Below, piece after piece: positions 43,773 to 52,949 of a stretch of 64,000 nt of DNA (its first letter is position 1; the number at the start of each line of letters is the position of its first letter). A program made the position numbers and the translations under genes. The stretch spans positions 186,001 to 250,000 of the forward strand of contig CBDDKM010000010.1 of assembly GCA_965230225.1 (NCBI GenBank), read 5' to 3'. The notes under the pieces are model-generated. The model searched no databases, was not told the DNA's origin, and saw nothing but the letters and a program-made list of their open reading frames with translations. The DNA comes from CALSMU01 sp965230225. Lineage in GTDB: Bacteria; Bacteroidota; Bacteroidia; Flavobacteriales_D; Parvicellaceae.

Positions 43773-44471
43773 ATGGGCTCCTGGAACACATTACACTTTT
43801 TTGATCATAACTTATTTGTTGAGGAAGTAATCCCAGCTCTAAAAGGAACCGGAAACTCTATTAAAGAAGACTACAAAGCATTTAGTAGAAAATTCAGAAC
43901 AGGTAGTATTATTGATTTTTCCGAGGAAGAATTAGAAAACTACCTTACCAAAGGTATCGAGGCAATCCATTCGATCGCAAATGAATTTAATAATGACTTT
44001 TCTAGTCACTTAGTCTACGATACAATAAACACGAAAGATCAAAGATCTTATTTAGATGAGCATCCTTTCTACTATGAATTCAATGCATTTTTCGAATACT
44101 ATGTATTTAGTATATGTGCAGATTATCTACCTCACCTTCCATTAAGAAAATACGGATTAGCTAGTAGGATTGGCTTTAATAATCGATCTGTAGTTGCAGA
44201 AATATTGGGCAATTTGGATAACATGAATAATTTTCATTGCGCAGATGGAAATGGAATTGTAAACTGGATAACACATGAACACGTTCAGCTACTATGGATC
44301 AGTAAAAAAGATTTCATTCTCAAGAATGAAGACAAAGACTTTTACAGCTCATTCCTTCAAATGCTGGAAATAGCACAAAACAAGGGTCTAGGATTGATCA
44401 GAGGTATTGAATTAAGAGAAGATGCTTTAGAAGAATTATCATCTTACAAGTTGGTTTCAAAAGAGGAGTAG
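43773..44471 (+). CDS. Cytosolic protein of unknown function
   Basis: 232 residues, no signal or membrane segment. It opens with MGSWNTLHFFDHNLFVEEVIPAL, a charged helical protein with a central aromatic stretch (YYEFNAFFEYYVFSICADYLPHLPLRKYG). The MGxW opening and size recall small immunity-type or SMI1-like proteins, but no family match can be claimed. It is flanked by intergenic repeats on both sides and looks like a single-gene unit. Confidence 0.65.
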   Translation: MGSWNTLHFFDHNLFVEEVIPALKGTGNSIKEDYKAFSRKFRTGSIIDFSEEELENYLTKGIEAIHSIANEFNNDFSSHLVYDTINTKDQRSYLDEHPFYYEFNAFFEYYVFSICADYLPHLPLRKYGLASRIGFNNRSVVAEILGNLDNMNNFHCADGNGIVNWITHEHVQLLWISKKDFILKNEDKDFYSSFLQMLEIAQNKGLGLIRGIELREDALEELSSYKLVSKEE

Positions 44472-44638
44472 TTCTATTCGCGTGAGTCTAATGTCTTTTG
44501 TCTTTATGCGTAGCGATCCAAAAACTTAAACGACAAACTTCCAGCCTTGGTCTAAACCTCCCTCAAGCTTTTCCTCTATTCTAAAACGATAAAGCATTTT
44601 TTCTTACCTTCGGAAGAACCGAAACTGAGACCACTAAC

Positions 44639-46684
44639 ATGTATAAGAGCCAGATATTAAGGCTACCTTTTGTTTTCTTACTATTACTATGTAGTACTGC
44701 TTATGCTCAACCAGAGCTACCGCCAGACTATGCGGATTCTATCTGGGAAGTGTGGGAAGACAAATCCATGCCCGACACCAGCCGACTGGAGGCAATACAT
44801 ACTTATTCTTGGAGAGGATATGTGTTTTCCAAACCAGATAGCTCTTATTATTATGCTCAGTTGCAATACGACTTTGCCAAAAAAGTTGGCAAAAAAAGCT
44901 TCATGGGTAAAGCGTTAAACACTCAGGGAAATGCCCTTTATTTTAAAGACGATTTTGCCAGAGCCATCGAGCATTACACCCGTGCTTTATCCATCATGGA
45001 ATCGATTCCAGACTCCATGGGTATTAGCGTTTCGCTAAATAACATAGGGATTCTATACATCGTTCAAAAGGATTACGACAAAGCCATCGAAATTCTGAAC
45101 AGGAACTTAACGCTCCAGGAAATTCTGGAGGATAAGCGAGGTATGCTCTCTACCTTAAACAACCTCGGGTTAGTATATAATTATACCGAACAATACGATG
45201 CTGCATTGGATTGCCTCAACAAAGCTTTAAAGATTGCCGAAGAGATCAACAATCAACGAGGACTTTCTAACATTCTTGGGAACATGGGGCAAAGCTATTT
45301 CCACCTTAAGAAATATGACGAGGCTTTAGAGTACTATAATTCTTGCATGAAAATACAAGAGGAAGCGAACAATCAAGTAGGGATTGCTCAAACCTTAAAT
45401 AACATCGGGAACATTTATCAGGAGCAGAAGAAATACCCTACTGCTCTGGATTACACCCTTAGATCCTTGAGTCAGAGTAAAGAACTAGAAGCAGATATGG
45501 TAACCAAAGATGCAGCACAGACCCTTTGGAAAATCTACAAAGCCACTGGCAAAAACAAACAGGCATTGGAAATGCACGAGTTGTACATTCAAATGCGCGA
45601 CACCATTGAAAGTGAGGAAAACAAACAGGAAATACTAAGGCAAGAGTATAAATACGAATACGAAAAACAATCGGCTGCCGACAGTGTTAAAAATGCCGAA
45701 AAGGAAAAGGTTAAAGATGCTTTGATTCAGAAAAAGAATACGGAAATAGCCTCCAGAAAACAAAAAGAGGACCTCCTCAAACAAAGAGAGATCATACTTT
45801 ACATTGGCTTGGGGTTAGTGATTCTGTTTGCCATCTTTATTTTTAATCGGTTCCAGATTACCAATAAGCAAAAGAAAATCATCGAATCCCAGAAGCACGA
45901 AGTAGAGGAACAAAAAGGAATTGTTGAGTTTAAGAACAAAGAAATTCTGGATTCCATCAACTACGCCAAAAGAATTCAAACTGCTATTCTCCCACCAGAT
46001 AGAATGGTGAAGTCTTCTCTACCCAACAGCTTTGTGTTGTACAAACCCAAGGACATTGTTGCAGGAGACTTTTATTGGTTAGAAGTAAAAGGGCAACAAG
46101 TATTATTTGCAGCTGCCGACTGTACAGGACACGGTGTACCGGGAGCCATGGTAAGTGTAATATGTAACAATGGCTTAAACCGATCAGTTAGAGAATTTGG
46201 ATTATCCGATCCGGGTGCAATTCTGAATAAAACAAGAGAAATCGTTATTCAGGAGTTCGAAAAAAGTGAAGAAGAAGTACACGACGGAATGGACATTGCT
46301 CTATGTTCTATTGAGAATAACAAACTGCAATACGCAGGAGCTCACAACCCACTTTGGCTCATCAAAAATGGAGAAAATCAGGTAACCGAGATTAAAGCTA
46401 ACAAACAGCCCATCGGTAAATTTGACCAACCTCTTCCCTACACTTCTCACGAAGTAGAGGTAAGCCAGGGCGATACGCTTTACATTTTCTCCGATGGATT
46501 TGCGGATCAATTTGGAGGAGAAAAAGGCAAAAAATTCAAGTCTTCCAACTTTAAAAAGTTACTGCTATCCATCCAACAACACCCAATGGAAGAGCAAAGA
46601 AGTCTTATCAATAAGGCATTTGAAGATTGGAAAGGAGACCTGGAACAAGTGGATGATGTTTGTGTGATTGGTGTGAGAGTTTAA
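44639..46684 (+). CDS. TPR sensor with SpoIIE-type PP2C phosphatase
   Basis: 681 residues. Signal peptide 1-23 (STAYAQ). About five TPRs (residues ~95-320; ALNTQGNALYFKDDFARAIEHY, LNNIGNIYQEQKKYPTALDY) in the periplasm, a coiled coil, one membrane helix (about 383-402) and a cytosolic coiled linker. Then a SpoIIE/RsbU PP2C domain (about 440-681) with metal motifs FAAADCTGHGVPGAMVS, VHDGMDIALCSI and FSDGFADQFGG. Such proteins dephosphorylate anti-anti-sigma factors or similar partners in response to envelope signals. A paralogue sits at 61081-63255. A TACCTTCG at 44605 may be its -7 element. Confidence 0.9.
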   Translation: MYKSQILRLPFVFLLLLCSTAYAQPELPPDYADSIWEVWEDKSMPDTSRLEAIHTYSWRGYVFSKPDSSYYYAQLQYDFAKKVGKKSFMGKALNTQGNALYFKDDFARAIEHYTRALSIMESIPDSMGISVSLNNIGILYIVQKDYDKAIEILNRNLTLQEILEDKRGMLSTLNNLGLVYNYTEQYDAALDCLNKALKIAEEINNQRGLSNILGNMGQSYFHLKKYDEALEYYNSCMKIQEEANNQVGIAQTLNNIGNIYQEQKKYPTALDYTLRSLSQSKELEADMVTKDAAQTLWKIYKATGKNKQALEMHELYIQMRDTIESEENKQEILRQEYKYEYEKQSAADSVKNAEKEKVKDALIQKKNTEIASRKQKEDLLKQREIILYIGLGLVILFAIFIFNRFQITNKQKKIIESQKHEVEEQKGIVEFKNKEILDSINYAKRIQTAILPPDRMVKSSLPNSFVLYKPKDIVAGDFYWLEVKGQQVLFAAADCTGHGVPGAMVSVICNNGLNRSVREFGLSDPGAILNKTREIVIQEFEKSEEEVHDGMDIALCSIENNKLQYAGAHNPLWLIKNGENQVTEIKANKQPIGKFDQPLPYTSHEVEVSQGDTLYIFSDGFADQFGGEKGKKFKSSNFKKLLLSIQQHPMEEQRSLINKAFEDWKGDLEQVDDVCVIGVRV

Positions 46685-46692
46685 TTATTGAA

Positions 46693-47709
46693 GTGGAGAT
46701 CAAAGAAAACGATACCATCTACTACTGCACACTATTGCATGAAGATGCTGTAGATAACTTCTCCAAAGTAGCCTCCATCATTGAAGATCAATTAAACCTT
46801 ACTTTTCATGAAAAAGTTGGTGATTGGGAATCAGCCTTTTGGGAATTCTATTACAAAGAAACAGCATTCAACCTCCATTATCATGGGATGATGGATACTT
46901 TAGAAATATTTACGAGTAAGGCTCCGGAAAGTAATAAGTCTTTACTTATTGAATTGGCTGGGTTGATAAAACATGAAATTAAGAACTTATCTTCTCTCAA
47001 TACAACTCTACTGATTCCAAGCAAACCAGACTTAGAAAGAGATAGTGTTGCTAATTCATGGGAAGAAAATAAAGGAAATGTAAAACGACTGGACAAATTT
47101 TGGATAAAACCAGAATTGGAAACACAAAACATAGCCATTTATGGCAACGATACTTTTTCCTTGGTAGTAGCACAGGTTATGGGGGTTGAGCTTGTATCCC
47201 CTAAAGATGAGGATATTGCTCTGGTAGAGCATAAATGGGTAAAAAGAAATATTAACATAGGAACTATTGATGAGTTAAATGGTTTAAACTACCCTTGTTT
47301 TATCAAACCAGTTGTGCCTAAGACATTTACTTCTAAGATCTATAATTCCCATAACTCCATTGCCCAAAGTACAAAAGGATTGGACTCTTCTGAGTTAGTT
47401 ATTATTTCCTCTCCTATAACTATAGAATGTGAGGTTCGATCGTTTATCTTAAACAACAAATTAAGAGATCTGTCGATATATGAAGGGAATGGAGATTTGA
47501 GAGAAGCTAAAAAGTTTATATACTCATTTCTGGAAAACACTTCAGGGTGGCCCTCTACATTTGTTTTAGACGTGGGGTATAACTCTAAAGATGGCTGGTT
47601 CATCATAGAGTTCAATTCTACCTGGGGTGCGGGCTTAAATGGTTGCTCACCGGATAAGGTGATTCCTTGCATCGAAGCGGCAACAATTAATTTACAAGGC
47701 AAAAGCTAA
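46693..47709 (+). CDS. ATP-grasp protein, R2K-like
   Basis: 338 residues from the GTG at 46693. An in-frame TTG at 46660 would overlap the preceding phosphatase gene by 25 bp and remains possible. The N-terminal ~125 residues are of unknown fold. The C-terminal ~180 look like an ATP-grasp of the R2K (DUF4343) clade: YPCFIKPVVPKTFTSKIY, IECEVRSFILNNKLRDLSIY, and the metal/ATP end motif WFIIEFNSTWGAGLNGCSP. Such enzymes ligate amino acids or peptides in poorly characterised modification systems (family knowledge). It lies 8 bp after the TPR-phosphatase gene and is probably co-transcribed. Confidence 0.72.
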   Translation: MEIKENDTIYYCTLLHEDAVDNFSKVASIIEDQLNLTFHEKVGDWESAFWEFYYKETAFNLHYHGMMDTLEIFTSKAPESNKSLLIELAGLIKHEIKNLSSLNTTLLIPSKPDLERDSVANSWEENKGNVKRLDKFWIKPELETQNIAIYGNDTFSLVVAQVMGVELVSPKDEDIALVEHKWVKRNINIGTIDELNGLNYPCFIKPVVPKTFTSKIYNSHNSIAQSTKGLDSSELVIISSPITIECEVRSFILNNKLRDLSIYEGNGDLREAKKFIYSFLENTSGWPSTFVLDVGYNSKDGWFIIEFNSTWGAGLNGCSPDKVIPCIEAATINLQGKS

Positions 47710-47771
47710 TATCCATAAGATTCCGGGTATCCGCTGTGCTTCTCCTGGAATTTCGTTATTGCTGATAATTA

Positions 47772-50141
47772 CTACTTACCTAAAAGTTCCTCACCAAACA
47801 TCTTGTAAATTCTACCATACTCATCCACCCAACTAGAAGTTTCTTTGAAACCGTGTGGTTCTACCGGGTATCCAATCAAGTCCCAATTGGTTACTCCAAG
47901 TTCGATGAATCGTTGTGATAAACGTACTACGTCCTGATACTGTACGTTGTCGTCTACCATACCATGAAGCATTAATAGTTTACCTTTTAGCTTTTCAGCA
48001 AAGTAGATGGGCGAACTTCTTCTAAAGGCTAAACTGTCTTGAACAGGTGTATTTAATATGTTTGAGGTATACTCATGGTTGTAGTGAGCCCAATCGGTTA
48101 CTGATCTTATTGCTCCTCCACATTGGAATTTATCCGGAAAATTAAGCATTGCCATAATGGTAATGAAGCCTCCATAAGAACCTCCATAAATCCCCAACTT
48201 ATCTTCATCCACTCCGTATTTCTCCACCAGGTAATCCGCTCCTGAAATCTGGTCATTCAAATCCATTCCTCCCATGTGGCGGTATATGGCAGTTCTGCAA
48301 TCTCTACCATATCCTTTAGAGGCTCTGTAATCGATGTCCATTACAGTATAACCGTTATCCACTAACATGTTGTGGAACATGTACTCTCTGTAATATCCAC
48401 TCCACCAGTTGTGGGCGTTTTGCAAATATCCGGCTCCATGAACAAAGATCACTGCCGCATTGTTCTTCTTACTTGCTTCTGGTTCGTAAACTCTGGCATA
48501 AACTTCTCCTCCATCTACTCCCTGAAAGGTAATTACCTCTGGCGCTCTCCATTTGTAAGCTTTAAAAGCATCCGAAGTGGACTGAGTAACCTGTCTTGGT
48601 TTTCCACCTTTCTTGTTTTCCATCAGGTAGATTTCCCAAGGCTTGTTTTTATAAGAATATCGGTAAGCTAACATCTTCTCATCGGGCGACACCACCACCT
48701 CATGATTACCTTCCTGAGTTAGAATTTCAATCCATTTACCTGTCTTTACATCCAGATGATAAAACTCCCTATTACCCGGGTGCTTCTTGTTGGCAGTGAT
48801 GTAAAACTTACTACCGTCATTGGATAAATCAGCTTCATGAACTTCGTACTTTCCTTCTGTTAAAGCCTTTTTCTCGTCGGTGTTTAAATCGTAAGTATAC
48901 AAATGGGAATATCCCGTTTCCTCAGATTGAAAGTAGATGGTATGATTGTCCTTCATCCAGCCTATGTTCCCCGGCACTTCGTTCCAACCGCTAATTCCAG
49001 GTCCACCGATCCATGCTCTATCGTGCTGATGAATAACGTGAGTTAGCTCTCCTGTTTCCATGATCAACTCAGCAATCCAGCGGTCTTTGTTGTCGTAAGA
49101 TTTGATTTCAATTACTGCTCTTTTACCATCAGGAGAGTAATAAGGTCCGTGATATAGAACGTTTTTTGGATTCTTAGTTTCTGCATTCCAATCTCCTCTC
49201 CCCTTGTGATATTCCTGCAAGAACTCCGGCTTTTTCTTTATCCCCGGCAGATCGTCTAATGCTAAATAGGTAAATGCTTTTGTTTGGGTATTATAGATTC
49301 CAAACTGATGGGTTGGATCAGGTCTTCCTACTTTAGGTCTCGCTTTAATGGTTGATGACCAACCGGAAATAGTAACGTAGTTTTCCAGTTGTGTTGGATC
49401 ACTTTCCGGCCTGCTGGTTAATACATAGGTTACATACTTCTCATCTGGACTTACGCTAAGGTTTTCTACCGATTGATCTGCGGTGTAAATAGCTCCCGGG
49501 TAAGTCTTTTCCAAAGCTTCTCTACCTGCTTTATTGGCTTCTTTTATTCTGTTCTTCTCATTGAGTACAGGGGATAGTTCTTTTTGCTGATCCAATAGGT
49601 ATTGTTCGTATTTAGAAACAGATTTCTTTGCCGGGTCACCTCCTTTTTTAAAGTTGGTTACCTGTTTAACGGTGGCATTCTTAGTATCAAACCTCACTAA
49701 ATTGCTTCCTTCCTGATAATACACTACATCCTTATCGGATACTCCCTGTACATTTCGATATCCTTTTAAGTTAAAGGCTATTTCGGAAGGAGCACCCTCC
49801 CCGACTTGCCATTTGTATAGTGACTTGCCTTTAGTATAGTATCCGTATTCGTGTACAGCAGATGCACTGTACCATCCATTGGGAATAGGCAATAACTCCT
49901 CTTGCGTAAATGCCTCATACTTTCCGGTTTTTGCATCTAATCGATAATGCTCATCTACTCTATTGTTATCGGTATCCCAGCTAAACTCTACTGTTCCATT
50001 AGGCATCCAGTGTACAGAGTGTGGTAATCTACCAATAAAGCCTTCTCCCTTCATGATCTCTTTTAACTGAAGCGAGGATTGATTGTTTTCTTGTGCTACC
50101 CCAAGGGTGCAAACGAATAGAACGGGCAATAATATTTTCAT
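47772..50141 (-). CDS. S9 family prolyl oligopeptidase / dipeptidyl-peptidase-like
   Basis: 789 residues with a signal peptide (1-15, TLGVAQ). A beta-propeller occupies about residues 30-530 (repeated FSWDTDNN, VSPDEKYVTYVL, YSPDGKRAVIEI). The alpha/beta hydrolase domain spans about 540-789 with Ser in GGSYGGF, Asp in MVDDNVQYQD and His in VEPHGFKE. It likely removes peptides in the periplasm. It is transcribed alone on the minus strand; a 54-bp repeat and a strong hairpin lie upstream. Confidence 0.93.
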   Translation of the reverse strand: MKILLPVLFVCTLGVAQENNQSSLQLKEIMKGEGFIGRLPHSVHWMPNGTVEFSWDTDNNRVDEHYRLDAKTGKYEAFTQEELLPIPNGWYSASAVHEYGYYTKGKSLYKWQVGEGAPSEIAFNLKGYRNVQGVSDKDVVYYQEGSNLVRFDTKNATVKQVTNFKKGGDPAKKSVSKYEQYLLDQQKELSPVLNEKNRIKEANKAGREALEKTYPGAIYTADQSVENLSVSPDEKYVTYVLTSRPESDPTQLENYVTISGWSSTIKARPKVGRPDPTHQFGIYNTQTKAFTYLALDDLPGIKKKPEFLQEYHKGRGDWNAETKNPKNVLYHGPYYSPDGKRAVIEIKSYDNKDRWIAELIMETGELTHVIHQHDRAWIGGPGISGWNEVPGNIGWMKDNHTIYFQSEETGYSHLYTYDLNTDEKKALTEGKYEVHEADLSNDGSKFYITANKKHPGNREFYHLDVKTGKWIEILTQEGNHEVVVSPDEKMLAYRYSYKNKPWEIYLMENKKGGKPRQVTQSTSDAFKAYKWRAPEVITFQGVDGGEVYARVYEPEASKKNNAAVIFVHGAGYLQNAHNWWSGYYREYMFHNMLVDNGYTVMDIDYRASKGYGRDCRTAIYRHMGGMDLNDQISGADYLVEKYGVDEDKLGIYGGSYGGFITIMAMLNFPDKFQCGGAIRSVTDWAHYNHEYTSNILNTPVQDSLAFRRSSPIYFAEKLKGKLLMLHGMVDDNVQYQDVVRLSQRFIELGVTNWDLIGYPVEPHGFKETSSWVDEYGRIYKMFGEELLGK

Positions 50142-50253
50142 GCTTTTCGGATTAGAAGCATCTAATGTAGGAAAAGCGGTTGGTTTATTGAGTTAATAAG
50201 TTTAGAAGTTGAGAGTTGATTGGTTAAGAGTTAAAGAGTTTAGGAGTTAAAAT

Positions 50254-50286
50254 AAAACAGGCGCGCATTAGATGCGCGCCTGTTTT
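50254..50286. terminator. Strong bidirectional terminator
   Basis: A perfect 15-bp stem AAAACAGGCGCGCAT/ATGCGCGCCTGTTTT with a 3-nt loop. It lies about 120 bp downstream of the VIT/vWA gene stop, the only gene reading into it. Confidence 0.75.
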
Positions 50287-50305
50287 GTGATAGAGTCAGT
50301 TCTTT

Positions 50306-50359
50306 GGGAAACTCATCATGTTAGTGTTTGCTTCATGAGATTCCCGCTTTCGCGGGAAA
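50306..50359 (+). repeat. 54-bp dispersed repeat, copy 1
   Basis: Begins GGGAAACTCATCATG and ends with the hairpin TTCCCGCTTTCGCGGGAA. Copy 2 at 52768-52821 differs at only three positions, in the same orientation. Both flank the VIT/vWA gene. Confidence 0.85.
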
Positions 50360-50404
50360 AGAGTTATTCTATTTATGGAGTCTAATGTCTTTTGTCTTAC
50401 AGTC

Positions 50405-52588
50405 TTACTTAAGAATTCTATACACCTTCCCATCTATCTTCACGATCACATCTTCGTCGAAGGAAAGGTATTTATTGAACTCAGCACTTTGTCCTTTGGC
50501 CAGTTCGAAATAACCGTCGCTAAATTTCTTAACCTCTACGGTGTTTTTTAGGTCATCTTCGCTCAATGAGCCTTCTACCCATCGTCCATCTCTTCTATAG
50601 AAGGTTTTGTTTCCTAATTTCTGAATGGTTTCTACCTTCTGCTCTATTCCAGCTTCATCTTTGTAGGAAACCTCTTCTTCATCGCTAACAACCAATTCTG
50701 AGGAGAATGCCTTTTTCTGCTCCCTCAACTCGTTAGCTTGTGCTCCAGAAGTGGTTTCAAGCATTTTTAGGTTATCCTCACTTTCTTTTATAATCTTAGT
50801 ATTATCGGTTAGTACAACATCCTCTCTAGCTAAAAACGCGGTGTATGGTGTTAAGATTCCATAGTCTTTACTCAATCTCACCAGTTCGTCTACCATTTCC
50901 TGGTTACGTCCATTCAAATCAATTTGATCAATAAGGTATCCTACTCTACGAGAAGCCCATATTTTCTCCAGGTAATCATGAGATTTACTGTCTTTGTGAG
51001 ATAATAGCTCCACATCGAATCGGAAAGAACGGTTTTGCCCACCAATTTTACCGGAAACGGTTACAGTATTCTTACCCGGCTTGTTATACTTTCCTACCCA
51101 AACCAATTGACTTCCTTTAAACAAATCGGGTAACTTATGAGGGTAAGTGCTTCTAACATCGGTATCACTAAAACGAATGCTAATGTCCGTCATTACCGGG
51201 CTACTAATGTTGTTGTACAAATCTGCCACGGCAGTTTCGATGTTCTCGTCTGGTTTAACATACTCAGTAGTACCTCCGTTGTTTGAGGTCAACCTATCCA
51301 GTAACCTGGCATTTACATCGTTCCCCACTCCAAAAGCAAATATCCTTGCTCCCAGTGTATTGGCTTTAGTCACATTCTCCGCTATTTGCATTTCGTTGGT
51401 TACACCAGATGTTGGTAATCCATCGGTTAAAAACATGATGTAATTTGGTCTGCTTTCATCCTTTAATAACTCCAATGCTTTCATCAATGCATCATTAATG
51501 TTAGTTCCACCACCGGATCGTATTCCGGAAACGTAGGACAATGCACTTTTCAGGTTATCGGGAGAGTACGATTGGTTTTCTTGCTTGTACACCTCTACTC
51601 GATCGTCGTAATCGATGATGTTAAAATTGTCGTTCTCGTTAAGGTTACTCAACACAAACTCCATGGCTTTTTTAGATTGCTCAATTTTTTTTCCGCTCAT
51701 AGAACCCGATCGATCCAATACAAATACAATGTTTTTAGCTACGTCCGAAATAGCGTCTTCTGCCACGGCAGGACTCGCCAACAACATGAAATATCCTTCT
51801 TTTCCATCTTCCGGTTTATAGCTCAACACGGTAGCTCCAACATCGCCACCTTGCAAGGAATAAGTCATTTTAAAATCCTGACTAGGTGTGTTAAAGGTCT
51901 CCTCAAAAATGATATCTGCTGTTTGATCATCAATTCGATTAATCTTTAAATCGTTGGTTGGACTAAAGATGTTTTTAATAGGCTCCGTACACTCTATTCT
52001 TGCATGAAAACTAACCGATCTCAATGGCTTAGAAGAAAACTTCTGGGTTCCAAATGGGTAGCTGAAGTTGATCATGTCCAATTTTCTTTCGCACACTTGA
52101 GTATACCTTACAGTTATTTCTCGTTCTTGCCCTACAGGCACCGGAAACACACTTGTTTTAAATAGTCCGTACCCTACGTATTCCATCAGAGCAGGATCTC
52201 TTTTTCTCCTTACAATTCCTTCGTAAATTCTCTTGGCTTCATCTTTTTTCATGAGTTCTCCCGGCACTTCTTTTCCATCCACCATCATCATAAAGTTTTG
52301 CACTACTCCTCCATCTGGTAGTGGAAAGAAGATTTCTATTTCTAGATCGCGGTCGGTAGAGTTGAGGATTTTCTGGGTAACCGATACATCGGCAATTTGA
52401 TCTTTCATTCGAGCATCTACGGCAATGCTCACTACTTCATAAGAATTCCCCACAGCAACACGATCGAAGGCCGTTTCGTGGTGTTCCATCATCTTAGCAT
52501 CAAAGCTCTCTGTAGTGACTCCTAATTGAGCCACAGAGGGCATCGATAATATGGTAAGTGAGAATAAAAAGGATAACAACTTTTTCAT
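50405..52588 (-). CDS. VIT and von Willebrand A domain secreted protein
   Basis: 727 residues with a signal peptide (1-20). VIT domain about residues 45-175 (VAVDARMKDQIADVSVTQKI, VGQEREITVRYTQV). vWA domain about 285-460 with an intact MIDAS (FVLDRSGSMSGKK, TNIND, FLTDGLPTSG). The C-terminal ~250 residues contain a helical part (LVRLSKDYGILTPYTAFLARED) and a basic/acidic tail. This is the layout of inter-alpha-trypsin-inhibitor-heavy-chain-like proteins, which bind partners through divalent metal. The 54-bp repeat lies on both sides of the gene. Confidence 0.92.
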   Translation of the reverse strand: MKKLLSFLFSLTILSMPSVAQLGVTTESFDAKMMEHHETAFDRVAVGNSYEVVSIAVDARMKDQIADVSVTQKILNSTDRDLEIEIFFPLPDGGVVQNFMMMVDGKEVPGELMKKDEAKRIYEGIVRRKRDPALMEYVGYGLFKTSVFPVPVGQEREITVRYTQVCERKLDMINFSYPFGTQKFSSKPLRSVSFHARIECTEPIKNIFSPTNDLKINRIDDQTADIIFEETFNTPSQDFKMTYSLQGGDVGATVLSYKPEDGKEGYFMLLASPAVAEDAISDVAKNIVFVLDRSGSMSGKKIEQSKKAMEFVLSNLNENDNFNIIDYDDRVEVYKQENQSYSPDNLKSALSYVSGIRSGGGTNINDALMKALELLKDESRPNYIMFLTDGLPTSGVTNEMQIAENVTKANTLGARIFAFGVGNDVNARLLDRLTSNNGGTTEYVKPDENIETAVADLYNNISSPVMTDISIRFSDTDVRSTYPHKLPDLFKGSQLVWVGKYNKPGKNTVTVSGKIGGQNRSFRFDVELLSHKDSKSHDYLEKIWASRRVGYLIDQIDLNGRNQEMVDELVRLSKDYGILTPYTAFLAREDVVLTDNTKIIKESEDNLKMLETTSGAQANELREQKKAFSSELVVSDEEEVSYKDEAGIEQKVETIQKLGNKTFYRRDGRWVEGSLSEDDLKNTVEVKKFSDGYFELAKGQSAEFNKYLSFDEDVIVKIDGKVYRILK

Positions 52589-52744
52589 GACTTTGTTTTT
52601 GTTTGTTTTCTATGGGTACAAACAGAAATTGAAATGGTTCATTTATTAGATGAAAGATCGCTACGCTTAAAGATGAAAGGCTACAAGACACTGGACAATA
52701 GACTCCGATTATCGCCCCCTCCTTTCCCGACAAGTCCCGATAAC

Positions 52745-52762
52745 TCCCGATAATTATCGGGA
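52745..52762. repeat. REP-like palindrome TCCCGATAATTATCGGGA
   Basis: Perfect 18-bp palindrome, nested in a longer imperfect one (CCCGA repeated on the left, TCGGGACGGGAGG on the right). It is related to the copy at 43023-43038. Confidence 0.7.
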
Positions 52763-52767
52763 CGGGA

Positions 52768-52821
52768 GGGAAACTCATCATGTTAGTGCTTGCTTCATGA
52801 GGTTCCCGCTTTCGCGGGGAA
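52768..52821 (+). repeat. 54-bp dispersed repeat, copy 2
   Basis: Three mismatches to copy 1 at 50306-50359. It carries a small CTCAT/ATGAG hairpin and a TTCCCGC-TTTC-GCGGG hairpin, both of which could fold in RNA. Confidence 0.85.
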
Positions 52822-52841
52822 AAAGTACCTCATTGGTAAAG

Positions 52842-52931
52842 TCTTTTGTCTTTCCATCTTTTGTCTTTCCATCTTTTGTCTTTTCATCTTTTAGTCTTTC
52901 GTCTAATGTCTTATAGTCTTTTGTCTATTTT
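52842..52931 (+). repeat. Six 15-bp tandem repeats before smpB
   Basis: Unit TCTTTTGTCTTTCCA; units 1-3 nearly identical, units 4-6 diverged (TCTTTTAGTCTTTCG, TCTAATGTCTTATAG, TCTTTTGTCTATTTT). The array stops 3 bp before the smpB -7 box. Confidence 0.8.
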
Positions 52932-52934
52932 CAG

Positions 52935-52942
52935 TACATTTG
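52935..52942 (+). promoter_or_regulatory. -7 element of smpB
   Basis: TACATTTG, exact consensus, only 7 bp before the ATG, so the transcript would be nearly leaderless. The position where -33 TTG should lie falls inside the 15-bp tandem array. Confidence 0.5.
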
Positions 52943-52949
52943 CCCACCA

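Larger units (their letters stand above)
52589..52949. other. Gene-free 361 bp packed with short repeats
   Basis: In order: GACAATAGAC-type words (about 52690-52712), a nested CCCGATA palindrome (52745-52762), 54-bp repeat copy 2 (52768-52821), six 15-bp tandem units (52842-52931) and the smpB -7 element. No ORF stands out. Confidence 0.7.

Noticed and set aside
52842..52931. Tandem units considered as CRISPR
   Set aside because: Contiguous 15-bp units without spacers. This is a simple tandem repeat.
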